64,000 bases of DNA from Paenibacillus sp. FSL H8-0048. GTDB taxonomy: Bacteria; Bacillota; Bacilli; Paenibacillales; Paenibacillaceae. Under the pieces are notes generated by a model. That model searched no databases, was not told where the DNA came from, and was given only the letters and a program-made list of their open reading frames with translations. How positions within the stretch are numbered: the stretch's first letter is position 1; the number at the start of each line of letters is the position of its first letter. Position numbers and translations under genes: made by a program. Below are positions 57,201-64,000 of this stretch, piece after piece. The stretch covers positions 806,001-870,000 of the forward strand of contig NZ_JBBODF010000001.1 in assembly GCF_038002825.1 (NCBI RefSeq), given 5' to 3'.

Positions 57201-59866
57201 TATCGGGTCAAGTACGCTGCATAATCTGCCGGAGAGGCATAACGGTCAGGGATGCCGACACTTGCATCGTTATGGCCGAAGGAGATGAAGAAATAATCGC
57301 CCGGCCTGATCTGCTGCAGAATACTATCCAGACGGCCGTCCACCATGAACGACTTGCTGCTTCTGCCGCCGATGGCATCATTCTGGATCGTGACTCCGCT
57401 GCTGAAGTAGTTACCGAATTGCTGGCCCCAGCCTTCCTGCGGAGCCTGCATTCCACTGTAGGACTGCATCGTCGAATCCCCGGCCATATAGATGGTTGTT
57501 CCGGTTCCCGGCGTCTTCTGCGGGTATTTCTCGATCTTAATCTCCTGCACATCGGCTGCCTTGCCGGAGAAAATAAACTCTAACTGCCCGTCAACCACTG
57601 CAATGTCATAGGAATAGTGTAGTGGTGTTCCGGCAGGGACCTCAGTGAGTGCCAGCTTTTGCACAAATTCGGATTTCACTCCTACGTTCGAGTCTCTGTC
57701 TCCGCTGCCCAGCTTGAGCGTCACCTTGTAATTGGCATTCGGCAGGTCTACCGCAAACTTGGTGTTCTCCGGCAGAGAAGCGTGGCCCGAGCCTAAGATG
57801 ATCCCGCTTGTGCTCTCGAAACCATATCCCGTGCCCTCAGTGTACGGCGTAGCCTGTACAGAGGTGGTTCCGGCTGGCGACTCCGTACCGAACCCGAAGT
57901 GGTGTAGCTGCTCCAGCGGTTGCGGCGCTCCGGCCAGTGTTAGATTTGCTTTTGGAAAAGCGGTTGCCTCCGTCCCAAGATAGAAGCCGGTATGCGGCGG
58001 CTGGTTGTACGCTACGTTCTGCCAGGCAATCCCCAGCCGGTACACCGGATCTTGCATGAGTGTTGGAATTCTGTAGGTTGTAGGAATCGTGGTGGTATAG
58101 AGTCTGTACTCCGTACTGTCTTCGCTGCGCAGCAACAGCTCCTCGCGCCAATCGCCCAGAAGGTCCGCCTGAAGGGCCGGGTTGCCTTTGGTATGATTAT
58201 TAGTCAGTGTACCCGCCGCCCGAAAAATCTCCTTCAGCTGCTTATTCCGGTAATCCCACTTATAAATGAGCGGAATGCCTTGCGCGGTAGTGTTATTCCA
58301 GTCGTGGTCGAACAGCTCCCGCTGAAGATCCCCATCCCACCAGATCGCAAAATTCGCGCTTCGCGGCACTTCATTCTGTTCATAGATCACCTGTCCGTCT
58401 GCCGAATAGCCTCGGGATAACGGGTCCATCTGCCCGTTTACAATCGTGGACGCCCAAGACTCGTAGCCGGGATGCTCCGGATCGATATCGGCGGACATGC
58501 CCCGTCCGGTATCTTTTCCGGTGAATTGGCCCCAGAGGATCTCGCCTGTAGCCGCATCGCGCATCTCCAGCCCGTAGGCAGCATCCTTATGTTCATGCAC
58601 ACTGAAGACCTGATATCCTTCCCGGTTCGGATCGAGCTTCCCGGCGTGCATCGCATCTCCATGGCCGAGCCCTGTGCTGTACAGCAGCGTGCCGTCATCA
58701 TCAATTGCCAGCGCACCGTACATGATCTCGTCTCTGCCGTCCCCGTCTGCGTCCAGCACACTAAGGTTGTGATTGCCTTGTGCTTCATATTGTGTGCCAG
58801 CTTGGTTCGTGTCGAAGTTCCAGCGCTTCACCAATGCGCCATTCGTGTAGTCGTATGCGGTAAGCGTTGTTCTTGTATAATAGCCACGGGCCATCACAAC
58901 GCTTGGCTTCACGCCGTCCAAGTATGCAATTCCGGCCAGGAACCGGTCGACGCGGTTGCCGTATCCGTCTCCCCACGCGCTCACATTGCCTCTTGGCGGA
59001 TCATAGTCAACGGTGGACACCGCTGCGCCGGTCTGTCCGTCGAACAGCGTCAGATATTCCGGCCCGCTGAGGATATAACCTCCATCGTTACGGTAATCCT
59101 TGGTGCCGTCACCGATGACTGTACCCTGCCCGTCTTTGGTGCCGTCTGCCGTTTTGACCACCACCTCAGCTTTGCCGTTGCCGTCCAGGTCATACACCAT
59201 CAGCTGCGTATAGTGCGCCCCGGCCCGGATGTTCACGCCAAGATCAATGCGCCAGAGCTTGGTGCCGTCCATTTTGACCGCATCGATGTAGACGTTCCCT
59301 GTATACCCGGCTTGTGAATTATCCTTGGAATTGCTCGGACTCCACAAAAAAACGATCTCATATTCCCCGTCCCCGTCCAGATCGCCAACGGTCGCATCCC
59401 CGGCATAATAGGAATACGTCCCCCCGTCCTTGGTTCGGCCACCCTCAGGCTTATCCAGCGGAATCGGCAGATAAGAATTATGCCACACCGCTGCCCGCTC
59501 GGCCTGCATCTCTTCCTTCCCGGCAACAATTGTAGCAATCTGATATTGTGAGCTGTCTGCACCTGTGGTGTCCAGATAGTTGGTAGAATCCGTGATCGGT
59601 GCCGGGTTCACCTTCATCCCGTTCTTGTAGACATTGTAAGCGATTTCATCCGAATCCGTATTCAAGTACCTCCAGCTCACAAAAACACCGCCATCCGTCA
59701 GAACAGCCACCAAGCCACGGTCCAGATATTCTGCCTGACGGGCAGGAAGATTCCCTGTAGTTGCTGCGTGTGCCGGAGCAGGCGGGAGGGCAAGCGGTAA
59801 GACAAGCAGACAGGATAATATGAATGTGAGCAAGGATTTCTGAACAGACCTCTTTTTTCTACCCAT
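54227..59866 (-). CDS. Secreted PL11 rhamnogalacturonan lyase fused to two CE12-type acetylesterases
   Basis: 1,879 residues, start ATG 59866 (GGAGG 10 nt upstream; a GTG at 59875 abuts the RBS). Order: signal peptide (LLTFILSCLLVLPLALPPAP); PL11 propeller, about 35-640 (GDATVGDLDGDGEYEIVFLW; VNIRAGAHYTQLMVYDLDGN; PRGNVSAWGDGYGNRVDRFL); galactose-binding-like domain, about 650-790; SGNH esterase 1 (GDSTMQSY about 796, GHND about 864, DNTHF about 981); concanavalin-like domain about 1030-1240; short helical linker; second galactose-binding-like domain about 1325-1465; SGNH esterase 2 (SDSTV about 1474, SHND about 1544, DNTHL about 1651); two Ig-like domains with NLWWG motifs about 1690-1879. 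It cleaves and deacetylates pectic rhamnogalacturonan I outside the cell. No sortase or S-layer anchor. Confidence 0.92.
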   Translation of the reverse strand: MGRKKRSVQKSLLTFILSCLLVLPLALPPAPAHAATTGNLPARQAEYLDRGLVAVLTDGGVFVSWRYLNTDSDEIAYNVYKNGMKVNPAPITDSTNYLDTTGADSSQYQIATIVAGKEEMQAERAAVWHNSYLPIPLDKPEGGRTKDGGTYSYYAGDATVGDLDGDGEYEIVFLWSPSNSKDNSQAGYTGNVYIDAVKMDGTKLWRIDLGVNIRAGAHYTQLMVYDLDGNGKAEVVVKTADGTKDGQGTVIGDGTKDYRNDGGYILSGPEYLTLFDGQTGAAVSTVDYDPPRGNVSAWGDGYGNRVDRFLAGIAYLDGVKPSVVMARGYYTRTTLTAYDYTNGALVKRWNFDTNQAGTQYEAQGNHNLSVLDADGDGRDEIMYGALAIDDDGTLLYSTGLGHGDAMHAGKLDPNREGYQVFSVHEHKDAAYGLEMRDAATGEILWGQFTGKDTGRGMSADIDPEHPGYESWASTIVNGQMDPLSRGYSADGQVIYEQNEVPRSANFAIWWDGDLQRELFDHDWNNTTAQGIPLIYKWDYRNKQLKEIFRAAGTLTNNHTKGNPALQADLLGDWREELLLRSEDSTEYRLYTTTIPTTYRIPTLMQDPVYRLGIAWQNVAYNQPPHTGFYLGTEATAFPKANLTLAGAPQPLEQLHHFGFGTESPAGTTSVQATPYTEGTGYGFESTSGIILGSGHASLPENTKFAVDLPNANYKVTLKLGSGDRDSNVGVKSEFVQKLALTEVPAGTPLHYSYDIAVVDGQLEFIFSGKAADVQEIKIEKYPQKTPGTGTTIYMAGDSTMQSYSGMQAPQEGWGQQFGNYFSSGVTIQNDAIGGRSSKSFMVDGRLDSILQQIRPGDYFFISFGHNDASVGIPDRYASPADYAAYLTRYVNGAKQRGATPVLLTPVGRRDFNTITQEFNVSFPEYVKAAKETAAALNVPLIDLSQLSIADYNRIGLAATEKLFLYANPGEYPKYPNGVSDNTHFSTYGAQVIAGLVAGAVKDMGLSISPFVIDPGITEPEPEPEVQRYAEDFEGDPAAAQYSMVNATGTAGTMAGTVTEENGNKVLSVTGSGSGNRAKVFRLFDAVNGDIVNVDFNWHSGNVGAAPSEGHLSLQDANENLIFTLFTKTGAASPNTNIHYFTGPYTPDYGTGTTAIPGGGTATDIPKNQWVNVKLKIDFAGKTLDLTLTSLANPNVTQTIRDIPLSPGVYANNVRGLRFLGTRKGGGGTLNWTTQIDNVKIEGTKLPVAAGDMAALIALHKDVKAIDLTSYTEASIAVVQRALNAAEALIGTTASQAQINHAVNMLNVARDSLTSEVAGDVSTYSFDFGSGSAADGYTKVDAKRAYVEGNGYGFADTALVQDENRGTGNPLTEDFTRVNGTSFLVEMKPANYRVTMTIGDAQEVTQSGVTVEQMNKLPATTIPSGQFKEVTYDVALIDGIFNFSFSGSTPKINALKIERLPEQVAADKPTLYLASDSTVANYAESYRPQAGWGETLGRYFDTDKIAIDNRAVGGLSSKTFLNGGYLNDILLGIHEGDYLFMQWSHNDSTPSRPERYLTPEQFKEYLKDYINGAVQRGAVPVLVTPVNRRDFSGEVLNKSFPAYVQAMKETAQETGTLLVDLNEASWEYFQELGTEGTKSIFMWTGSTEDNTHLQMNGAIKVSELVAGLVKKLNIPLSAWVTLGEPLADGAPGQPVLSDNNGHDTGLRDGDYTVTMNLWWGNNGTRFKLFENGEMIEEGALTDQSPSAQSVQIDITGRSNGTYVYTLELSNGYGAVTSEPLTVTVADAAPGQAELSNDNWDGDGSYAVTMNLWWGTNAAEYQLYENGILVDTQTLQAHTPDAQSAVTAISGKAPGTYEYEAVLRNAAGESRSAKMTVTVRK

Positions 59867-59886
59867 GTACTTCACTCCTCCTATTA

Positions 59887-59905
59887 TTCTAAAATCAATT
59901 TAGAA
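59887..59905. promoter_or_regulatory. Small palindrome upstream of the rhamnogalacturonan gene
   Basis: TTCTAAA (59887-59893) and TTTAGAA (59899-59905) form a perfect 7-bp inverted repeat with a 5-bp spacer, about 20-40 bp before the start codon. It could be an operator or a 5' hairpin. No matching regulator is adjacent. Confidence 0.35.
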
Positions 59906-60126
59906 ATCAGGGGACACTTGTGCAGATGCTCTCATAGTTGTCTTCCGGCTTGAGCTTGAGCACTCCCGCCTCCTTTCCTGGTAACATTCATATGGAGCGT
60001 AACAAATAATAGGGATTCATTCTGCTCAAAAAAAAGCACTTTCAGCCTAGAATCGACTATTATAACGGCTAAGCCAGGTTCCAATATGTGGTATCATAAA
60101 GGATATGTTTGGTTAGGGGAGTGTTT

Positions 60127-60441
60127 ATGGCAGAGGAACATGGAGCTTCAATTGAAGGAATGGAACAGGAATATGTACATATTCTTTTCGGCATGTCGGA
60201 TGCGGGTTCTTTAAAAGTAGCGCTTAGTGCCCTCGGTAAACGTGAGACAAGCCAAGTTCTGGCTTTTAATGAATTATTCTCAATTGGGCCTTTATCAGGG
60301 TTGGACACCATAACCGGAATGCAGAACAGGCATCTTTGGATAATGGAACGAGATGAGAATTACAGCCTTAGCCAGCACCATAACCAAGAGAATCAGCTTG
60401 TCCATATGGCACAGACCGTGAAAGCGCGCTGGATGAGGTAA
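60127..60441 (+). CDS. Truncated DUF1835 protein
   Basis: 104 residues from ATG 60127 (AGGGGAG upstream). EYVHILFGMSDAGSLKVALS then VLAFNELFSIGPLSGLD is the DUF1835 N-terminal motif (vHIvfG-S-aGsL, vl-fnd-lSiGPl). Family proteins are usually 250-350 residues and continue with a DUF3658 domain, which is missing. After the stop no frame continues the homology recognisably. It is therefore probably a truncated remnant, though a functional short version cannot be excluded. Function of the family unknown. Confidence 0.6.
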   Translation: MAEEHGASIEGMEQEYVHILFGMSDAGSLKVALSALGKRETSQVLAFNELFSIGPLSGLDTITGMQNRHLWIMERDENYSLSQHHNQENQLVHMAQTVKARWMR

Positions 60442-60567
60442 TTCTGAGGTCCGTTACTGAACTGAAAGTGGAGCAAGAGCGCAATCAGGGCAGAAAGGGA
60501 TTTGTTAGTGCAGGGGGTGTCTTCATCCGCGTGTTAGAGTTAATAATTCTTCAGCCATTCAAGTGGT

Positions 60568-60617
60568 CAAAAAAATAGCGCAGCGGCCCTCCTTATGAGA
60601 AAATCGCTGCGCTATTT
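60568..60617 (-). terminator. Terminator of the LprI-like lipoprotein gene
   Basis: AAATAGCGCAGCG (60573-60585) and CGCTGCGCTATTT (60605-60617) form a perfect 13-bp stem, followed on the minus strand by TTTT. The 3' arm begins 3 nt after the stop codon. Confidence 0.9.
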
Positions 60618-60619
60618 GA

Positions 60620-61243
60620 TTACTTCATATACAATTCCACCAGCTTATAACAACGCTCCTTCGTTACTGAAGCCAAGGTCGCCGCGTACTCCAGCCCCTC
60701 CATCGTTCCGCCTTTATATTTGGCAGCTGCTTCCTCTGCTGCTTTATCGCGTTCCTTGATCCAGCTTAGCTGCTCCTCTTTCAGTTTCGCCATATCGGCT
60801 TCGGTAAGCTGCGCTTTAAGCTCCTGGTAGATTTCATTTAGCGCCTTGTCCCAGCGTTCATGCTCCTTGGAGGCGGCCTCCTTCATGTCTGCCGTTACAC
60901 CGCTGGCTGACATCGCCTTCAGATCGCTTAGTCCTTCTTCAATCTTATCCAGCTTGTCAAAATAAGTCTGCCGCTGGGATTCCCCCGCCGCTGCACTGGC
61001 CTGCGGAGTGGCTTCAGGCGCGGCTGTCTGCGCAGGAGCCTGTGCCGTAGCTTCCGGTGCGGGCTCTACGGTAGCCTCAGATGCCGGTTCCGGCGTGACC
61101 TCTGGTGTAACCTCCGGGCTTGCCGTCGCTGCTTGTCCGGTCTCTGCCGTAGCCGCCGCACCGCCATTTGCCGCCTCGTTATTGCCGCAGCCAGCCAGTA
61201 AGAGACTGGAGATGAGCATGGTAGTCAGAATTGCTTTTCGCAT
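60620..61243 (-). CDS. LprI-like (DUF1311) lipoprotein
   Basis: A 207-residue lipoprotein. Signal AILTTMLISSLLLAGCGNNE has lipobox LAGC. A long Ala/Pro/Thr/Glu-rich tether (about residues 25-90) precedes a helical domain (about 95-205) with DKALNEIYQELKAQLTEADM, KLKEEQLSWIKERDKAAEEA and KERCYKLVELYMK. The 'LN-xYQ-L...L-x-x-xQ-x-WI-x-xRD' pattern is that of the LprI/DUF1311 family, some members of which inhibit lysozyme. Here the usual cysteines are reduced to one, so inhibition is uncertain. Monocistronic with its own terminator. Confidence 0.85.
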   Translation of the reverse strand: MRKAILTTMLISSLLLAGCGNNEAANGGAAATAETGQAATASPEVTPEVTPEPASEATVEPAPEATAQAPAQTAAPEATPQASAAAGESQRQTYFDKLDKIEEGLSDLKAMSASGVTADMKEAASKEHERWDKALNEIYQELKAQLTEADMAKLKEEQLSWIKERDKAAEEAAAKYKGGTMEGLEYAATLASVTKERCYKLVELYMK

Positions 61244-61389
61244 AAGTCCTCATCCTGTCATTGGTTTATAGTTGAGACTCTATTGTATACCGGCTGTTCA
61301 TAAGCCGTCTTGAGAGTTATTACCTGATTTCACCCGGGTGTAATCATTTTTTGAAACGCTTGGAAGCGCGGACGGCCGAATATTACTGC

Positions 61390-61429
61390 TTGACAGCACT
61401 TTGGGATCGGAGTAGTATTTTGAAATACT
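61390..61429 (+). promoter_or_regulatory. Promoter and overlapping operator of the TrmB-like/MFS operon
   Basis: TTGACA (61390-61395), 17-bp spacer, TAGTAT (61413-61418) is a strong sigma-A-type promoter. A perfect inverted repeat AGTATTT-TG-AAATACT (61414-61429) covers the -10 box and start region, so a bound regulator would block transcription. Autorepression by the adjacent TrmB-type protein is the simplest reading (inference). Confidence 0.65.
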
Positions 61430-61478
61430 TCTACATACAACGAAGCATTATTTACTCTCACAGAAAGGCGGTTCACCC

Positions 61479-62315
61479 ATGATTGAAGCATTACGCAAGC
61501 TCGGCTTATCCGACCTGGAAGCCCGCTGTTATCTGGCGCTGCACGGGCAGCCGCCCTCCTCGGGTTATGAGGTCGCCAAGCAGGTGTCCGTGTCCCGCTC
61601 CAATGTATACGCCGCACTACGCAGTCTGGTAGATAAAGGAGTCTGCCGGACAATCGAAGGCGAGCCGGTTACCTTTGCTGCAATTCCAGTCCGTCAGGTC
61701 GTCAAGCTGCTTCAGGCAGAGTTTGAGCGCACCGCCCGCCTGCTGGAGAACGAGCTGACCCACCTGCCTGCCGCACCGCCATTCTTCAGCAACTGGAAGG
61801 GAGATGCACAGGTCGGTCTGGCAGTAAAGCGTCTTGCTGCCAATGCCAGCGAGGAGATTCTGGCAGATATCTGGGCGGAGGATCTGCACCGGATAGAAGA
61901 CACACTGCTTGCCGCCGAAGAACGGGGCATTGCCGTCCACCTGATGGTGATAGGCGACATACCTACAGCGCTGTCGCGTGTCATTGTGCATAGTGTTCCG
62001 GCAGGCGGGCCGAAGACCTCCCGGAACTTCTCTCTCCTGCTGGATAAGGAGACCTCTCTGCTGGGCAGCTTCACCCGCCACGGGCAGGCTTCTGCATTGG
62101 AGAGCAACCATCCGGCTGTGCTGGATGTCCTTCAGACGTCTTATTATCACGATGTCGTGATGATGCGCATTGAGCAGGATTTCGCCCTGGAGCTGGAGGC
62201 GCGTTATGGCAAGAATTACTCCTTAATATTCCAGGAACACCCAGAAATGCGCGGGCGGAAGCCAGCCCCCGAATCGGAACCTAATCCAGATTGCTTGGAG
62301 GATGACTCCCATTGA
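61479..62315 (+). CDS. TrmB family transcriptional regulator
   Basis: A 278-residue regulator: an N-terminal TrmB winged helix (LRKLGLSDLEARCYLALHGQ; YEVAKQVSVSRSNVYAALRS) and a C-terminal effector domain (about 105-245, EILADIWAEDLHRIEDTLLA; RNFSLLLDKETSLLGSFTRH) resembling the PLD-like domain of TrmB proteins. RBS AAAGGCGG precedes the ATG. Its stop overlaps the start of the MFS gene by 4 bp, so they are coupled, suggesting it controls this exporter in response to a small molecule. Confidence 0.88.
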   Translation: MIEALRKLGLSDLEARCYLALHGQPPSSGYEVAKQVSVSRSNVYAALRSLVDKGVCRTIEGEPVTFAAIPVRQVVKLLQAEFERTARLLENELTHLPAAPPFFSNWKGDAQVGLAVKRLAANASEEILADIWAEDLHRIEDTLLAAEERGIAVHLMVIGDIPTALSRVIVHSVPAGGPKTSRNFSLLLDKETSLLGSFTRHGQASALESNHPAVLDVLQTSYYHDVVMMRIEQDFALELEARYGKNYSLIFQEHPEMRGRKPAPESEPNPDCLEDDSH

Positions 62316-63562
62316 ATAGATTGAATACACCGGATATGACTACTTCACACTCATCTGTACTGCATAACCGCTCGTTCCTGCGCCTATGGATCGCGCGGAT
62401 CTTCTCCACCAGTGCCTTCCAGATGCTGTCGGTGGCGATTGGCTGGCAGATGTATGCGCTGACCGGCAGCGCCTACCAGCTTGGACTGGTCGGGCTGGCC
62501 CAATTCCTGCCCATGCTGCTGCTGACATTGCCTGCCGGACAGACGGCTGACCGCTATGACCGCCGAACCATTGTGTTCCTGTGCCAGCTTACAGAGTGCC
62601 TCATCGTGCTGATGCTTGTCCTCGGCAGCATCGAAGGCTGGCTCAGCGCGGTCCAACTGCTGGCAGCCGCAGCAGTACTTGGTGCATGCCGTACCTTCGA
62701 GAGTCCGGCCTCGGCAGCGCTGGTGCCGGACATTGTGGATCGGGAGCAGCTTCCGAAGGCAGCGGCATGGTCCGCGTCTGCTATGCAGACGGCGATGATC
62801 GTGGGCCCGTCGCTCGGAGGTGTCCTCGTCGTCTGGGGTACGGCTGCCGCCTATCTCGCCTCGCTTGCCGCGCTGCTGGTATCTACGGTGCTAATCTTCT
62901 TCGTCAAGACCGTCCATTTCGTCAAGAAGCTGGACGCGGTCAGCATGGACACCTTTCTCAGCGGCTTGCGGTTTGTCTTCGCCCGCAAGATTATCCTGGG
63001 TACAATCTCGCTGGACCTGTTCGCTGTACTGCTTGGCGGGGCCACGGCACTGCTGCCAATCTTCGCCGAGGATATCCTGAAGACCGGCTCGCTCGGTCTT
63101 GGTTTGCTGCGCTCCGCCCCGGCGGTAGGTGCGATTATCGTCTCGCTCATCCTGACCCGCTATTCGGTGGAACGGGCCATCGGCCGGATGCTGTTCGCCT
63201 CGCTGGTCGTCTTCGCCCTGGCAACGATGCTGTTCGGCATCTCCCACAGCTTCTGGCTGTCCCTGTTCGCGCTGGTTCTGATCGGCGGCTCGGATGTCGT
63301 GAGTGTCGTTATCCGCTCGACACTGGTGCAGGTCAACACGCCGCAGGAAATGCAGGGCCGGGTAAACGCAGTGAATTCGTTATTCATCGGTACCTCGAAC
63401 CAGCTTGGCGAATTCGAGTCCGGCACCATGGCCGGGCTGGTCGGGGCTGTGCCTGCAACCGTGATCGGCGGAGTGGGCACCCTGATTATTACCGTGCTCT
63501 GGATGTACCGGTTCTTCCCGGTCCTCCGTACCCAGAAGACGTATACAGCGGAGGAGATTTGA
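62312..63562 (+). CDS. MFS efflux transporter (EntS/MFS_3-like)
   Basis: A 416-residue, roughly 12-helix major facilitator. The N-terminus NRSFLRLWIARIFSTSAFQM with GLAQFLPMLLLTLPAGQTAD then RYDRRTIVFLCQL has the loop 2-3 motif (G-x-x-A-D-R-x-x-R-R). ESPASAALVPDIVDREQLPK is the segment characteristic of the EntS/MFS_3 exporters. The TTG at 62312 fits GGAGG 11 nt upstream and the 4-bp overlap; ATG 62336 is the alternative. Substrate unknown: siderophore or drug are the usual family options. Confidence 0.9.
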   Translation: MNRLNTPDMTTSHSSVLHNRSFLRLWIARIFSTSAFQMLSVAIGWQMYALTGSAYQLGLVGLAQFLPMLLLTLPAGQTADRYDRRTIVFLCQLTECLIVLMLVLGSIEGWLSAVQLLAAAAVLGACRTFESPASAALVPDIVDREQLPKAAAWSASAMQTAMIVGPSLGGVLVVWGTAAAYLASLAALLVSTVLIFFVKTVHFVKKLDAVSMDTFLSGLRFVFARKIILGTISLDLFAVLLGGATALLPIFAEDILKTGSLGLGLLRSAPAVGAIIVSLILTRYSVERAIGRMLFASLVVFALATMLFGISHSFWLSLFALVLIGGSDVVSVVIRSTLVQVNTPQEMQGRVNAVNSLFIGTSNQLGEFESGTMAGLVGAVPATVIGGVGTLIITVLWMYRFFPVLRTQKTYTAEEI

Positions 63563-63571
63563 ACGCTCGAA

Positions 63572-63595
63572 AGGGGCTGCCGTTTGGCAGCCCCT
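63572..63595 (+). terminator. Terminator after the MFS gene
   Basis: AGGGGCTGCC (63572-63581) and GGCAGCCCCT (63586-63595) form a perfect 10-bp stem with a GTTT loop, followed by CTTTA. It begins 9 nt after the stop codon. Confidence 0.85.
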
Positions 63596-63621
63596 CTTTA
63601 CGAATTTATTTGTTTTGAGGC

Positions 63622-63672
63622 CCCCACAAAGTATCTGAATATACTTCGAAGCTTAAGCTCCACTTTGTGGGG
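63622..63672. repeat. Long-arm intergenic palindrome with nested symmetry
   Basis: CCCCACAAAGT (63622-63632) and ACTTTGTGGGG (63662-63672) form a perfect 11-bp stem. The 29-nt loop contains its own palindromes (CTTCGAAG and CTTAAG). The position between convergent genes allows a terminator role for the minus-strand gene ending at 63680, but there is no T-run. Confidence 0.6.
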
Positions 63673-63679
63673 ATGGAAA

Positions 63680-64000
63680 TTAGTGCTCCCCTTTAATCAC
63701 AAAAAACGATCCCCGGATCGTACCGGCCAGCTTCGACTTCTGCCGCGCGAACTTGAACTTGTCCGCCAGCTCCTTCGGAATCTCCATCCCCTCTGAGAGC
63801 TTGAAGCCAACTGCCCGCTTCTTCGGGTCATCCACAGTGTACATCACGTTAAGGGCAAGACCATCCTCATAGAAAACGTAGGCGAACCGGATATTCTCCA
63901 CCTGGAAGCGCGATGTTTGGAGTGGCTTGGCTGCAAATTCAAGACCCCGCTCCTTGCTCAGAATCCCGTTCACGTAATCCAGCGTCTCCTGGCTTTCACT
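63680..64000 (-). CDS. C-terminal part of unrecognised conserved protein (partial)
   Basis: The frame is open from the right edge of the window (107 codons including the stop); an apparent GTG start inside it is not real because the frame continues as SESQETLDYVNGILSKERGL. Visible sequence: FQVENIRFAYVFYEDGLALN then VMYTVDDPKKRAVGFKLSEG, EIPKELADKFKFARQKSKLA and GTIRGSFFVIKGEH. It is soluble and beta-rich in appearance, with no membrane segment in this part. I do not recognise a family. Confidence 0.7.
   Translation of the reverse strand, partial: SESQETLDYVNGILSKERGLEFAAKPLQTSRFQVENIRFAYVFYEDGLALNVMYTVDDPKKRAVGFKLSEGMEIPKELADKFKFARQKSKLAGTIRGSFFVIKGEH

Noticed and set aside
62581..63618. 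345-residue plus-strand frame overlapping the MFS gene
   Set aside because: Out-of-frame shadow of the transporter; no recognisable motifs and it is rich in Arg and Gly.
1..64000. tRNA, rRNA, insertion sequences or integrated phage
   Set aside because: No cloverleaf with conserved T-loop, no rRNA sequence, no transposase or integrase reading frame and no att-like flanking repeats were recognised by eye; a covariance search would be needed for small RNAs.

Overview
The window looks like a chromosomal segment of a Paenibacillus-type, spore-forming Firmicute. The basis is the ger(A-B-C) spore-germination operon, LplA/B/C-type ABC transporters next to YesM/YesN-type two-component genes, a Bacillus-style BirA operator, very large multi-domain secreted polysaccharide-degrading enzymes, strong AGGAGG ribosome-binding sites with frequent TTG/GTG starts, and intergenic repeat families. 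The genus is an inference from content and style; no database was searched. No rRNA, tRNA, CRISPR array, transposase or prophage was seen.

Layout. (1) 1-195: start of a secreted LRR-like protein. (2) 616-12153, minus strand: an amino-sugar/glycan utilisation locus made of an ABC importer (binding protein and two permeases), a cytoplasmic GH84 hexosaminidase, a DUF4127 protein, NanE, an RpiR regulator, a ROK kinase and an FAD oxidoreductase. A tandem array of ten 51-bp palindromic units sits between rpiR and the ROK gene. (3) 12625-16597: nosD-nosL-nosY-nosF-tlpA, fully overlapping, with no nosZ in view. (4) 17366-20713: three genes combining a Tm-1/UPF0261 protein, a free-standing 'PEP-hydrolase' TIM barrel, and the same TIM barrel fused to an AraC DNA-binding domain. 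(5) 20756-25362: ECF biotin importer (bioY, ecfA, ecfA', ecfT) divergent from birA, with a BirA box between them and a decayed acyl-CoA synthetase inside the operon. (6) 25677-37935: arabinan/xylan-type locus with GH127 and GH43 enzymes, a YesM/YesN two-component system and an LplA/B/C importer. (7) 38074-42099: ger spore-germination operon plus a small membrane protein. (8) 42174-49279: thioredoxin-reductase-like protein, a PurM-like kinase (CblS-like), an AraC regulator divergent from a GH4 alpha-galactosidase, a YadA-head/peptidase-G2 protein and an ABC ATPase. (9) 49326-51947: rifampin phosphotransferase. (10) 52264-59866: a secreted BNR protein and a 1,879-residue enzyme joining rhamnogalacturonan lyase to two acetylesterases. 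(11) 60127-64000: truncated DUF1835 gene, LprI-like lipoprotein, TrmB-type regulator with an MFS exporter, and a partial unknown gene.

Working together: most of the window is nutrient capture from plant and animal polysaccharides (hexosamine glycans, arabinan/xylan, rhamnogalacturonan, alpha-galactosides), each locus with its own regulator. Housekeeping and accessory blocks (biotin, copper delivery, germination, drug resistance) lie between them. Non-coding gaps carry at least two dispersed repeat families and three tandem repeats that gene annotation does not explain.
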